Shown here: piece after piece, positions 1 to 10,971 of the stretch
How positions within the stretch are numbered: the first letter of the stretch is position 1
Layout of the letters: each line of letters opens with the position of its first letter
Origin: SPDF01 sp963699825
GTDB taxonomy: Bacteria > Gemmatimonadota > Gemmatimonadetes > Gemmatimonadales > GWC2-71-9
Reading direction: 5' to 3'
Assembly (NCBI GenBank): GCA_963699825.1
Contig: CAVOVI010000004.1
Span: 682,001-746,000, forward strand
Length of the DNA: 64,000 bases
Notes under the pieces: generated by a model
What the model was told of the DNA's origin: nothing
Seen by the model: the letters and a program-made list of their open reading frames with translations, nothing else
The model's database searches: none
Translations under genes and position numbers: made by a program

Positions 1-2342
1 TCCTCCGGCTCTCCGACGTCGCCGACGTGAAGCTCGGCGCCCGCAACTACGACCTCGCGGGTCGCCTGAACAGCGAGCCTACCACGCTCCTCCTGGTCTA
101 TAGTCGGGCCGGTGCCAACGCCCTCGACTTGCGGGAGAAGATCGGCGACCGGCTGGAAGAGCTCTCCCGGAATTTCCCTCCCGGCGTCAAGTACACGATC
201 GCCTACGACACGACCCCGTTCATCGACGCGTCGATCGAGGAAGTGCTCCATACCCTCGTCGAGGCCATGCTCCTGGTGACCCTGGTGGTCTTCATCTTCC
301 TCCAGAGCTGGCGGACAACGCTGATTCCACTCCTCGCCGTGCCGGTCTCCATTGTCGGGACGTTCGCGGGCATGGCCATGCTCGGCTTCTCGATCAACAT
401 CCTGACACTCTTCGGCCTGGTGCTGGCCATCGGCATCGTGGTGGACGACGCGATCATCGTCATCGAGAACGTCGAACGGATCATGGCCACGGAACACCTC
501 GGTGTGGTCGAAGCTACCGACAAGGCGATGACGCGAGGTGACCGGCGCGCTGATCGCCGTGGTGCTCGTCCTCGGCGCCGTCTTTATCCCGGTCGGATTC
601 ATGGGCGGCATCACTGGCGCCATGTTCATGCAGTTTGCCGTCACGATCGTCGTGTCGGTCACCCTTTCCGGCATCGTGGCGCTTACCCTGACGCCGGCGC
701 TCTGCACCCTGCTGATCAAGGACGAGCATCCGACCAAGGGGCGGTTCTTCACCTGGTTCAACAACACCTTCGATCGGTTCACCGGGCAGTACATGGGCGG
801 TGTGCGCGGCGTGCATCGAGCGGCCCCGGACCTTCCTGGCGGCCTTTGCCGTCATCGTCACGTTGATCGTGGTGCTGTTCAAGATCATCCCCGGCGGCTT
901 CGTGCCCACCGAGGACAAGGGCTACTTCGCCATGGCGGTCCAGCTGCCCGCGGGCGCCTCCAGGCAGCGCACCGACTCGGCCGCCGCGAAGATCGAGGCC
1001 ATCGTGAAGCGCCAGGCCGGCGTCGCGAACGTCATCACGCTGGTCGGGCTGGACTTCATCCAGAACGCCAATCTGACCAATACCGCGGCCGTCTTCGTGA
1101 TGCTCGAGCCGTGGGGAGATCGGACCGATGAGGCCACCAGCATCGGCGCCATCATCGGCGCCGTCAACCGCGAACTGTCGCAGCTGCCAGAGGCCACCGC
1201 CTTCGCCTTCAATCTGCCGGAAATCCCCGGCATGGGCACCACCGCCGGCCTCGAGATGAACCTCCTCGACCGGTCGGGTGGGGATGTGAAGGATTTCGCC
1301 GGGCTGGTCAATGAATTCGTCGGTGTGGCGCGCCAGTCACCCGACATCACCGGCGCCCGCGCCCTCATCGGCGTCAATACGCCGCAGGTGTACGTGACCG
1401 TGGACCGGGAGAAGGTGAAGTCGCTCGGGGTGTCGCTGACCGACGTCTTCCAGACCCTGCAGACGATGCTGTCCGCCGTCTACATCAACGACTTCAACCT
1501 CTTCGGGCGCACCTACCGTGTGCAGGCCGAGGCGCAGCCCCGCTTTCGGATCACCCCAGCCGACATCGGCAAGCTCTACGTACCCGCACCCGGCGGGGCG
1601 ATGGTGCCGATTTCCTCGCTCGTCACCACCGAGTTCATCGGTGGGCCGTCGGTGGTCACCCGCTTCAACGGCTTCACGTCGGCGCTGGTCACCGCGGAGC
1701 CGGCGCCCGGAAAGAGCACCGGGCAGATGATGGCCGCGGTGGAGGCCGCGGCGGCAGGGTTTGCCGACCGCGACATCGACTACGCCTACAGCGGGCAGTC
1801 CTACCAGGAGAAGCTGGCCCAGGCCCAGGGGAGCATGGTGTTCGTGCTCGGCATCATCCTCGTCTTCCTGGTCCTCGCTGCCCAGTATGAGAGCTGGTCG
1901 ATTCCCGTTCGGCGTGCTCCTTGGCGTGCCCTTCGGTGTGCTCGGCGCGCTCATCGGCATCCTGCTGCGCGGCGTCCCGAACGACGTGTACTTCCAGATC
2001 GGGCTCGTGACCGTGATCGGGCTGGCTGCCAAGAACGCGATTCTCATCGTCGAGTTCGCGAATGCGCTCCGGCATGGCGGGCACACCATCCGCGAGGCGA
2101 CGCTGGAAGCCGCCAAGGACCGGTTCCGCCCGATCCTGATGACCTCGTTCGCCTTCATTCTCGGCGTCGTGCCGATGCTGATCGCGAGCGGGGCAGGCGC
2201 GCAGAGCCGCCACTCGCTGGCAACCGGGGTCTTCTCCGGCATGTTGATCGCGACGGCGCTCGGTGTGCTCTTCATCCCGCTCTTCTTCTACCTGATTTCA
2301 AGTGCGGGCCAAACGAAGGCGCCCGAGGGAGGAGCATCATGA
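1..2342 (+). CDS. RND multidrug efflux pump (HAE1/AcrB type), 5' partial, three frameshifts
   Basis: Inner-membrane proton-driven exporter of the HAE1/AcrB family. About 780 C-terminal residues are present; the 5' end, and probably the periplasmic adaptor gene, lie left of the window. Visible: porter motif RLSDVADVKLGARNY at the edge, TM4 with the paired relay aspartates (VVDDAIIVIENVER, about 440-480), and TM10 with the relay lysine (GLAAKNAILIVEFAN, about 2020-2060). The frame steps three times, each by one extra base: near 534 (AMT/EVTGALIA), 808 (GGVR/ACIERPRTF) and 1907 (SWSIP/FGVLLGVPFG). Joined across these points the family sequence is continuous, so sequencing insertions are more likely than decay. 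The stop overlaps the next start (ATGA). Confidence 0.9.
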
Positions 2343-3778
2343 TGTCCTCCCGCGTAGCCGCGGCTGTCGCGGCCCTGGTGCTCGGCGCCTGTGCCGTCGG
2401 TCCCGGTTACGAGCGACCGGCGACGCCGGTACCGCCGACCTTCCGTAGCGATACCCTGCGGCTGGTGAAGGACACCGCCGCCACCATTGCACCGCTGGTA
2501 CCGCCGGCCACGACGCCCGCCGACACCATCGCCCCCACCTGGAACCAGACCCTCGGTGACAGCGTGTTGCTGGCGCTCATGGACACCGCCCGCGCGCACA
2601 ACCAGGACCTGATCGCCACCATCGCCGTCACGCGCGAGTTCCAGGCGCGCTACGCGATCGACCGGAGCGGGTTCTTCCCGCAGGTGAACATCACGGGATC
2701 GGGCGGGACGATTGATTCGAAGATTCCCGGCGTCAGCGGTGACCTCTATTTCGCCTCCGCCGACGCCGCCTGGGAACTCGACCTCTGGGGCCGCATCCGG
2801 CGCACCAGCGAAGCAGGCAAGGCCTCGTACTTCGCGCGGACGGAAGAGCTGCGTGGTGCCGAACTGAGCCTCGCCGCCGCGGTGGCGACCGGCTACTTCG
2901 CCCTGCTCCAGTACGACCGGCAACTGGCCGTCGCGGAGCGCACCCTGGCGTCGCGACAAGAGACCGCGGCGCTCTCGCGCGCCCGATTCCGCGAGGGACA
3001 GGTCTCCCGGCTGGATGTGCTGCAGTTCGAGTCGCAGGTGCAGGAGACGCAGGCGCAGCTGGCGGCCATTGCCCGGTTGCGGTCGGAGCAGGAGAACGCG
3101 CTCAGCGTCCTGGTCGGCCTGCCCCCCCGCGGATTGCCGCGCGGCATGCCGCTCGACCAGCAGGTGTCGAACTTCGACGTCCCCGAGGGACTGCCGTCTG
3201 ACCTCCTCGCGCGCCGCCCGGATGTGCGGGCCGCCGAGGAAGACCTGCGCGCCGCCAACGCCAGGATTGGAGTTGCGTGGGGGAATCGCCTGCCGCAGGT
3301 CGTGTTGACCGGCGAGTACGGGTACGTGAGCAACGACCTCTCCACACTCTTCGAAAGCCAGAACAACACCAACCGCCTCTTCCTCGGGATCGCCGTGCCG
3401 ATCTTCACCGGCGGACGGCTGCAGGGCGAGGTGAATGTCGCCGAGGCGCAGGCGGAACAGGCCAGCGCCCGCTACCAGCAGGTGGTGTTGCGCGCATTGC
3501 AGGATGTGGAAGACGCATTGGTGGCCATTCGCACCAGCCGCGACCAGGTGTCGGCGCAGGCAGCGCAGGTGGAAACCCTGGGCACCTCGCTTGAACTGGT
3601 CCAGCATCGGTACCAGAACGGGTTGTCCACGTACCTTGAGGTGCTCGATGCACAGCGAACGCTCTTCAATGCCGAGCTGAGCCTCGCGCAGGCACAGGCA
3701 CTCCAGCTGGCCAGTGGGGTTCGGCTCTACAAGGCCCTCGGGGGACCATGGTCGGAGCTCGGCACCGCCCGCGAGTGA
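2339..3778 (+). CDS. Outer-membrane efflux channel lipoprotein, NodT/OprM family
   Basis: TolC-like trimeric exit duct for the upstream RND pump. The 479-residue length is normal for the family. The N-terminus is a lipoprotein signal (LVLGACAVGPGYERP, with the lipidated Cys about residue 20); CxVGPxYxxP is the classical NodT/OprM start. Two outer-membrane efflux repeats follow, with the typical C-terminal run RYQNGLSTYLEVLDAQRTL. The chosen ATG (2339) overlaps the pump stop by 4 bases, showing translational coupling; a second ATG follows immediately. The frame is intact. Substrates cannot be read from the sequence. Confidence 0.93.
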   Translation: MMSSRVAAAVAALVLGACAVGPGYERPATPVPPTFRSDTLRLVKDTAATIAPLVPPATTPADTIAPTWNQTLGDSVLLALMDTARAHNQDLIATIAVTREFQARYAIDRSGFFPQVNITGSGGTIDSKIPGVSGDLYFASADAAWELDLWGRIRRTSEAGKASYFARTEELRGAELSLAAAVATGYFALLQYDRQLAVAERTLASRQETAALSRARFREGQVSRLDVLQFESQVQETQAQLAAIARLRSEQENALSVLVGLPPRGLPRGMPLDQQVSNFDVPEGLPSDLLARRPDVRAAEEDLRAANARIGVAWGNRLPQVVLTGEYGYVSNDLSTLFESQNNTNRLFLGIAVPIFTGGRLQGEVNVAEAQAEQASARYQQVVLRALQDVEDALVAIRTSRDQVSAQAAQVETLGTSLELVQHRYQNGLSTYLEVLDAQRTLFNAELSLAQAQALQLASGVRLYKALGGPWSELGTARE

Positions 3779-6254
3779 AGCGGCGACTGTCACGTATCGG
3801 CTGGTGGTCCCTCACCGGTGCGCTGCTCTTGCTTGCTCTATCACCCCGAGACGCCACAGCACAAACGCCGACAGATACGCTTACACCTGCTGGGACCGAG
3901 TACCAGTTTCAGGGCTTCTTCAGCGGTGTGGAGCGAATGCTGTACGGCAGCCGCTATCGATCGCTCTGGGCCACGCCCGTCGCGGCGCCGGCGCTCACCT
4001 TCGGTCGCCAGGACAGCACGGCGGACAGCACGACACGAACCGGTGCCCAGTGGTTCTGGACGCCGGACGGCGCGCTCTGGGAGTACCGTCCGCTCAATCG
4101 CGATCTCGTCGCGGCGACGCCTCCCACCATTCGGCAGAATCTCCTCCCCTCCGTCCTTCAGGGCCTCAACGCCGCTCGTCACCCCGGCGCCGCACCGGTC
4201 GTTGCGGCGCTCGCGGAAGCGCTCGGCCTCCACGTCGCAGCGGCACAGCTGGTTCGGGTGCCCGACTCCACCCGACCTCCGGGCCCTGACCAGCTGGGAT
4301 ATGTCGTCTCCGCGAGTACCGCGGGCCGCTCGACCGCAGACCTCATCGATACGCTTCGCGTTGATGGGGGAAAGAACCTTGACGCGGTCGCCTACCTGCG
4401 CGAACGACTCTTCGACACCTATCTCGGTTCCGTGGACGACCGACCGGAAGAGTGGCGCTGGATACTCGACGAGTCGACCCAACGGTGGACTCCCCTGCCA
4501 CGCGACCGCGAACGCGCCTTCGCAAAGTACGACGGATTCCTGATAGGGCTGGCCCGGGGAACGGTCCCCGCGTTCGTCGACTTCGGCACCGAGTACCAGG
4601 AACGCCTCGGAGTGATGAGCTATCAGCGCACGCTCGATCGCCAGCTGCTCGTCCGGCTCGACTGGGCGGTGTGGGACTCGGTGGCGACGGCCTTCCAGGT
4701 TGCGCTGACAGACTCCGTCATCACCGAGGCGGTCCGGCAACTTCCCGCCGCCTACCTCCCCATGAACGCCGAGGCGCTGACGGTCGCCCTTCAGTCCCGT
4801 CGCGACCTGCTGCCCAAGGCGGCCCGGGGGCTGTACCGACTCGTCAATCAGGAGGCCGCGTTCTTCGGCACGCCCGGGGCGGACACCGTGACCGTCACCC
4901 GGCAGCCGGACGGCGGGCTCCGCATCAGCTTCCGCGACGGGGTCGGGCGAACCTATGCGCCCGGCGAGACCGACGCGGTCGCGCTCTATCTTGGGGGCGG
5001 GGCGGATCAACTGAACTTGCAGGGGCCCGGAACCGCCGGCCCGCGCCTGGACGTGGCATGGTCACCTGAGTTGTCGGTGACGGGCGACCGTGGCAGTGGG
5101 CGACGCACCACCTTCTATGGCGGAAAGACGAACGTCGGCGCGACTCGAGCCGAGGTGGTGTCCGACACGCTCCCCGTTCCCGAAGTCGAGGACCTGGACC
5201 TCACTCGTCCACCCGCGGTGCCGCTGCATGGCACCGACATAGGGCCGACGCTCTGGTTCGATGTGAACTCGGACGTCGGCCTCCTCATTGGCGGCGGTGT
5301 GACCATCACGACCTATCGCGTCGGTCACAACCCGTACTACCGCAAGCTGACCATCCGGTCCGGATATGCGACCGCCACGAATAACTACGCGATCGAGTTG
5401 AAGGGGGAGTTCCAGCGTTGGCGGTCCCGGGAAGCGCTCACCCTCGAAGCCGGGCTCTCCGAAATCGCCGTGTTGCACTTCTTCGGGTACGGCAACACCA
5501 CGCCGTTCACCCAACCCGTCGATTTCTATCTGGCGCGGCAGCGACAGTTCTACATCTACCCGGCGTGGAACTACCACATGACGCCGCGGACGCAGGTTAC
5601 CGTCGGCCCGGTCTTCAAGCACGTGCGTACCGACACGCTCATCCTCAACTACATCAATCTCACCAGGCCGTACGGCGTGCCGGAATTCGCGCAGATCGGC
5701 GTGGCTGCGACCGCGAGCTACGACACCCGTGATATGCCCAACTTCACCCGGCACGGTGTCTACGTTCGAGCGGGTGGGACCTACTACCCGACTGGTCTTC
5801 GGATCGGGCACCCCCTTCGGGTCGATGCAGGCGTCGGTCGCTGGATACTTCACGTTGCCCGAGCTTCCGACGCTTGACCCTGGCCACCCGGCTCAGCGGC
5901 CGTCTGAACATGGGCGTCCCGCCGGTCCACGAGGCGGCCTTCATCGGCGGGTCGAGTACGGTTCGGGGCTACGAAGCGGGTCGCTATGCGGGAGAGGCGT
6001 CGGCATTCGGCAACGCGGAACTGCGACTCCACGTGGCGACCTTCCCCTTCGTGGTCCCCTGGCAGTTCGGCGTGTTGGGCCTCGGAGACCTGGGACGGGT
6101 GTTCAACGAGGACGACGACGACGATATTTGGCATGGGAGCGCGGGCGGCGGGATCTGGTTCGCGCTGCCCGACCGCTCACTCGGTGGTGTCATGACGATC
6201 GCCAGCAGCCCGCAGGGCTCGTCGATCTGGTTGAGTGGCGGCTTCATGTTCTAG
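3775..6254 (+). CDS. D15/BamA-type outer-membrane beta-barrel protein, two frameshifts
   Basis: Secreted outer-membrane protein of about 825 residues. A signal peptide (KRRLSRIGWWSLTGALLLLA ending near ATAQ) follows a GTG start at 3775 that overlaps the previous TGA (GTGA). The last third looks like an Omp85/bacterial surface antigen barrel: FIGGSSTVRGYEAGRYAG resembles the conserved RG-containing strand, and the end GGFMF is an aromatic barrel terminus. The N-terminal half is not recognised and does not show clear POTRA repeats by eye. Two one-base insertions interrupt the barrel, near 5801-5808 (GLR/SGTPFGSMQASV) and near 5876 (PTL/TLATRLSGRLN). It may be a family specialised to this efflux operon; a general BamA is less likely. 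Confidence 0.75.
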
Positions 6255-6315
6255 ATTGGTTCAGGCCGTGCGATGAGGAACAGCGGCTTCGACACACTTT
6301 TTCAGGGGCTCCCAC

Positions 6316-6781
6316 ATGCGCATTCCATGCCCAGTTCCGTTCACTCGTTGCCTTGAGTTGCTTCGTGCTGCTCGCCGCTTGCAGCGAGAGATCAAACCCG
6401 ACGACCGGTATCATCGGCGGCTCCACGTATCCCGCGACCGTGAACGGGACCTATTCCGCCACGACAATGACCCTGACCGAGGCCGGTGGTACCACCGACC
6501 TCCTCGCCGAGGGTGCCGTCATTTCGCTTGTGCTGACACCGGGGGGTCTGACGACGGGGAGCATGACCATTCCGGACGCCTATTCGGAATCCGGAGAGGA
6601 AGAGATCCTCTCGCTCGCGGGCACCTACAGCTACGATCCCGACACCGGGATTGCGATCTTCACCCACGCAGCCGACACCTTCATTCGCGACACCGAGTGG
6701 CATGCGAAGGGAACGCAGTTGACCGGCACCTTCGACGGCCCGACCTACACGTTGGACGTGACGCTCGAGAGCGGCACCTAG
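6316..6781 (+). CDS. Small lipoprotein of unknown function, probable frameshift in signal peptide
   Basis: Last gene of the efflux operon, about 154 residues. A lipobox (CFVLLAACSERSNPTTG) is plain, but the frame that carries it has no ATG upstream. The ATG at 6316 (MRIPCP) joins it if one base near 6334 is an insertion, giving a normal 22-residue lipoprotein signal. The mature part is Thr/Gly/Ser-rich with alternating short hydrophobic stretches (for example TYSYDPDTGIAIFTHAADTF), suggesting a small beta-sandwich. I do not recognise the family. It ends one base before the convergent FAD-subunit gene. Confidence 0.6.
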
Positions 6782-6782
6782 G

Positions 6783-7772
6783 CTAGCGGGCCGGTCGGAG
6801 CCCCTCGAGCGCCCGCCGCACAAAGACCGACGCCATTTCCTTCCGCCACCCGATGGTGAAGTCGGTGTTGTCGAGCGGCTTGGCGAGCTTGCTCGCCAGC
6901 CGCACCGATTCATCGAGTTGGTCGGCGGCGAGGGTGCCACCCACCAGCACCGTGGCGGCCTCCGGCACCGACTTCGGGAATGAGCCGACCGCACCAAGCA
7001 CGATCCGAGCCTCCGTCACCATCCCCGCCGCATCGAACGACGCCCAGGCCGCCACGCCCAGGACGGGGAAATCGAACGCCCCACGGCGGCGGAGCTTGCG
7101 ATAGCTCGCCACCGCACCTGAGAGTGCCGGCACCTCCACCCGCACCAGCAGTTCTTCCGGACGCTTGGTCAGGAACGCCATCCCATCGTCGTGATAGAGC
7201 GCCTCGGCCGGGATCGTCCGCTCGCCGTCGGGACCCGCCAGCACCACGCGCGCCGCCACTGCCACCATCACCGGCGCCAGGTCGCTCGACTGCACCGCCC
7301 AGCAGCGCGGACTCGAAGGGGCCACCCAGCAGGTGTCGCCATCCTTCTTCATGCAGAAATTGATCGCCTTCCGCCACTCGTATCCCTGGTCGTAGTAGTT
7401 ACAGCGGGTGTCGAGCAGCAGATTGCCGCCGACGGTTCCCATGTTCTGGAGGAGGGGCGTGGAAATCTCGCTCGCGGCGTGCGCCAGGGCCGGCCACCCC
7501 GTCCGAACGCGTCGGTCGCGCATGAACCGTGTCAGCGTCACGCCGGCACCGATGACGAGGGTGCCGTCTCCCGTAACCTCGAGACGATTCAATTCCGGAA
7601 TGCGCCGCACGTCGATGACACGCTTCGGCTCCTGCTGCCGGCGCTTCATGTTCGGATAGAGATCAGTTCCGCCGGCCACGTAGGCGCCCGCGGGGCCAGC
7701 GGCCACGCGCAGGGCGACCGCGTCCGCGATCGAACTGGGGAAGGATGTTTCGTGGGGTGGTAGTCGTAGCAT
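6783..7772 (-). CDS. Molybdenum hydroxylase FAD subunit with [4Fe-4S] loop, 4-hydroxybenzoyl-CoA reductase beta-like
   Basis: Middle (FAD) subunit of a xanthine-dehydrogenase-family enzyme, 329 residues. The FAD motif YVAGGTDLYPNMK (about 31-43) and LLQNMGTVGGNLLLDTRC (about 107-124) are present. An inserted loop carries four cysteines, C124, C140, C148 and C157 (spacing 16/8/9 counting position differences). This matches the loop that binds an extra [4Fe-4S] cluster in the beta subunit of 4-hydroxybenzoyl-CoA reductase, which xanthine and CO dehydrogenase FAD subunits lack. The enzyme may therefore reduce an aromatic CoA ester or a similar substrate; the substrate is inference. It is last in the operon, 179 bases after the large subunit. 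Confidence 0.88.
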   Translation of the reverse strand: MLRLPPHETSFPSSIADAVALRVAAGPAGAYVAGGTDLYPNMKRRQQEPKRVIDVRRIPELNRLEVTGDGTLVIGAGVTLTRFMRDRRVRTGWPALAHAASEISTPLLQNMGTVGGNLLLDTRCNYYDQGYEWRKAINFCMKKDGDTCWVAPSSPRCWAVQSSDLAPVMVAVAARVVLAGPDGERTIPAEALYHDDGMAFLTKRPEELLVRVEVPALSGAVASYRKLRRRGAFDFPVLGVAAWASFDAAGMVTEARIVLGAVGSFPKSVPEAATVLVGGTLAADQLDESVRLASKLAKPLDNTDFTIGWRKEMASVFVRRALEGLRPAR

Positions 7773-7951
7773 ATCAGATCCCGTATCTGGTGAGTATTGG
7801 CTCGGGTCGGCCAGCTCGGGCTGTCATCGGAGAGGCCATCGCAGTGGTCGTGAATGCAATCTCGGGCCACTGCTCGGCCAAGTCCCCGAGATCGCTTCGT
7901 CGTGGCCCCTTCGAGCGGCTCTCCTCCGGCCGAGTGGCGAGGAAGCGGTCC

Positions 7952-10420
7952 TCAGTCCTTCCCATTCCCACCCTGTGCCGGCGTCCGCACGTAGGTCCGC
8001 TCCGGCCACGGTACCGTCGGTGTCCCGCTCGGACCGACACGCGCATCCTTGCCGCGCAATTTCGCCTGGATCGCCTTCAGGACCTTCGGCGCGCTCATCG
8101 GCACCTCGTCGATCCGCACGCCCACCGCGTCGTAGATGGCGTTCGCGATGGCGGGCATCACCGGATTTAGCGGCCCCTGCCCCGCTTCCTTGGCGCCGAA
8201 CGGTCCGTTCGGATCCGGGTCCTCGATCAGGTAGGTAATGACGTCGCACATCTCCATCGTCGTCGGGCTCTTGTACTCGAGCATCGACGGCCACTTGTGC
8301 ACCAGGCCGAGCTTCTCGCGATACGCCATCTCCTCCATCAGCGCCTCGCCAAGCCCCATGTAGACGCCCCCTTCGACCTGGCCCATGACCAGCGCCGGGT
8401 TGATGCACTGCCCGATGTCGTGTCCGATCCAGATGGTCGGCACCCGCACAATGCCGGTATCGGGGTCGACTTCTACTTCCGCCACGGCGGCCGAATAACT
8501 GTACGCGGCGGAGGGACCGACGCCGGCGCCGCGGTACCGCCCAGGCGACCGCGGCGGCGTGTAGCTCCCGACCGCGCCGAGCGTTCCATGCTTCGCTTCG
8601 GCGACGCCCAGCGCTTCGCGGAAGGTGAGTCCGGTGTCGGGGTCCTGCGCGTCGAAGACCCGGCGCCCGCCGAAGACCAGCCGATCCACCGGCACGTCGA
8701 GCTTCATGGCGACCGCGGACGCGATCAGGTCGCGCACCCGTGTGGCGGCCTGCATCGCCGCCTGCCCGGTCATCAGGGTCACTCGTGAGGAGTAGCTGCC
8801 GAGGTCGACCGGCGTGAGGTCGGTGTCGGCGGTCACCACCTTGATGTCGGATGGTTCGATGCCGAGGACCTCGGCTGTCACATACGCGAGCACCGACTCG
8901 GAGCCCTGCCCGATGTCGGTGGAACCGCAGAAGATGGTGACGCCGCCGCCCCGGTCGCACTTGATCTGTGCGCCGGAGTGCGGCATGTCGTTCCAGTAGA
9001 TAGGCAGCCCTGCGCCAGTGATGTAGGAGGAACAGGCCAGGCCAAGGCCTCGGCCATAGGGGAGCTTCCGGAACCGCTCCTTCCAGCCGGGAGCCTTCCA
9101 CCACCTTGTTGATGCACGTCTCCAGCCCGACCGTGCCGAGCTGCAGCCAATTGGCGGTGACCTCGTTCGGCTTGACCAGGTGCCGGAGCCGGAGTTCAGC
9201 CGGGTCGATCTTCAGTTCTTCGGCGATCTTGTCGAGATGCACTTCCACGGCAAAGCGCGGCTGCGTGGTGCCGTGGCCCCGCTTCGGGCCGCCCGGCGGC
9301 TTGTTGGTAAAGGCACGTGCGCCCCGAAACCGGTAGGTGGGGACGTCATAGGTGACGGTCTGCAGCGCACCAGTGTAGTAGAGGGACGCCACGCCGTAGG
9401 AGCCGTAGGCGCCGCCATCGAGGTACGACTCGAAATCCATGGCGGTGATGGCGCCGTCCTTGGTGACGCCGGTCCGGATCTTCATCAACGCCTGGTGCCG
9501 ACCGCGATGGCAGTAGAAGACCTCCTCGCGCGTCAGGCCGATCTTGACCGGCCGCCCGGTCATGAGGCTCAGCTTGGCCACCACGATCTCGTGGTTGAAC
9601 GGATCGCTCTTGCCGCCGAAGCCGCCGCCGTTGGGCGTGGCGATGACGCGAATCTGTGCGGGGGCGCAGTCGAGCACCTTTGAAAGGGCACGGTGGAGGT
9701 AGTGCGGCGTCTGGGTGCTGGACCAGATCGTGACGCGGCCATCGGGTGTGGCGTGCGCGATGCTCGCGTGCTGTTCCATGGGGAGGTGGGTGTTGCCCTC
9801 GTAGAGGAAGAGGTCCTCCCGTACCAGATCGGCCCGCTTGAACCCTTCCTCGAGCTCACCAAACTGCAGGTGTACCAGCTTGTGCCAGTTCCCTTCGTCG
9901 GCGTATTCGTGCAATTGGGGCGACGGCATCGCCGCGGCGGCGTCCACCGACGCAACCACCGGGAGCGGTTCGTAGGTGACGTCGATCAACCCGCAGGCCG
10001 TCAGTGCCGTCTCCTCGTCGATGGCCGCCACGGCGGCGACCGGGTCGCCGACGAACCGCACGACATCGGGACAGAGGGCGTGCTCGTCCTGGCTGACCGG
10101 GAGGATCCCGAAGGGAATCGGCAGATCGGCACCGGTGATGATCGCCTCCACCCCCGGCAGCGCCAACGCCCGCGCAGGTGTCGATCGAGACGATCCGCGC
10201 GTGGGGATGCGGGCTCCGCAGCAGCTTGCACCAGAGCATGCGGGGCAGAGACGATGTCGTCGGCGAAGAGCGTCTGCCCTGCGACTTTGCCAGGCGCGTC
10301 GGTCTTTGGCCGAGGTGTCCCGATCACGGCGTAAGCCGCCCCTGCCTGACCGTCACCCCGGCCCCCGGCTTTCGCCGGGGCAGGGTCGCCGGGGTCCAGG
10401 GTCTTGTCTCTAGTAGCCAT
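7952..10420 (-). CDS. Molybdenum hydroxylase large (molybdopterin) subunit, three frameshifts
   Basis: Molybdopterin-cytosine-dinucleotide subunit of the same enzyme, about 820 residues. Visible: GGGFGGKSDPF, GHGTTQPRFAVEVHLDK, STDIGQGSE, and the catalytic glutamate in PFGAKEAGQGP near the C-terminus. The ATG at 10420 overlaps the small-subunit gene by 11 bases. One-base insertions break it near 10240 (SAP/MLWCKLLRSPHPH), near 10176 (SIDT/ARALALPG) and near 9087 (VVEGS/WKERFRKLPYG). After correction it is co-linear with the family. Residues about 9-26 (within PGDPAPAKAGGRGDGQAG) are encoded by a palindromic repeat of the REP type found elsewhere in the window. No molybdenum-cofactor insertion gene (XdhC/CoxF-like) is seen nearby. 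Confidence 0.88.
10356..10396. repeat. REP-like palindrome inside the large-subunit coding start
   Basis: The core, ccccggctttcgccgggg at 10363-10380, forms a G+C-rich hairpin and is flanked by further ccccgg/ccgggg blocks. The same kind of element (ccccggcg...cgccgggg) occurs in intergenic DNA at 37655 and 41598. Here it lies within the first 26 codons of the molybdopterin subunit and stays in frame. Confidence 0.6.
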
Positions 10421-10958
10421 ACATCGCCTCGCGCGATGGCGCCGCTTCCTCCCCACGCATCCGGGCAGCCGCGAGTTCAATCGCTTCGTAGATCTTGATG
10501 TAACCGGTGCAGCGGCAGAGGTTGCCGGAGAGCGCCACCTTCATTTCGTCACGCGTCGGTGCGGCGTTCTCCGCGAGAAGTGCCTCGGCGGCGAGCAGGA
10601 CGCCGGGCGTGCAGTAGCCGCACTGGGCAGCCCCGAGTTCGACGAACGCCTGTTGCAGCGGATGCAGCGCCGGGCCGTCGGCCATACCCTCGACCGTGGA
10701 CACCTCCTGCCCTTCCACCGCCTGCGCCAGCACCAGGCAGGAAAGGACCGGCACGCCTTCGACGAGTACGGTGCAGGCTCCGCACTCGCCCAGCTCGCAG
10801 CCATGTTTCGTGCCAGTCAGCTGCAGGTCTTCGCGCAGCAGCTCGAGCAGCGTGACATGCGGACGGTAGAGCGCCTCGCGCGTTTCCCCGTTGACACGAA
10901 ACGTCCCGCGCACGCGTGCCGGTGCGGCGGTCAGGGATACCAGCGTCTCATCACTCAT
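10410..10958 (-). CDS. Molybdenum hydroxylase small subunit, two [2Fe-2S] clusters
   Basis: Electron-transfer subunit of 182 residues, the usual length. The plant-type ferredoxin cluster is seen in HGCELGECGACTVLVEG plus the later cysteine in VLSCLVLAQ. The second cluster, in the helical domain, is seen in CGYCTPGVLLAAEALL and NLCRCTGYIKIYEAI. The ATG at 10958 (MSDETL) fits the family N-terminus; frame open upstream of it is not protein-like. It is the first gene of the three-subunit operon, 13 bases after mazF and in the same direction. Order small-large-FAD. Confidence 0.93.
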   Translation of the reverse strand: MSDETLVSLTAAPARVRGTFRVNGETREALYRPHVTLLELLREDLQLTGTKHGCELGECGACTVLVEGVPVLSCLVLAQAVEGQEVSTVEGMADGPALHPLQQAFVELGAAQCGYCTPGVLLAAEALLAENAAPTRDEMKVALSGNLCRCTGYIKIYEAIELAAARMRGEEAAPSREAMYGY

Positions 10959-10971
10959 TGTGCGGCCCCGA

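Noticed and set aside
1..2342. True pseudogene of the RND pump
   Set aside because: All three frame changes are one-base insertions in otherwise undamaged family sequence, and the same type of error occurs in essential-type genes across the window.
2288..3793. Open frame of about 500 codons antisense to the outer-membrane channel gene
   Set aside because: Mirror of a real high-GC gene: Arg/Gly/His-rich composition, no motif or ribosome site, while the sense frame is a complete NodT/OprM protein.
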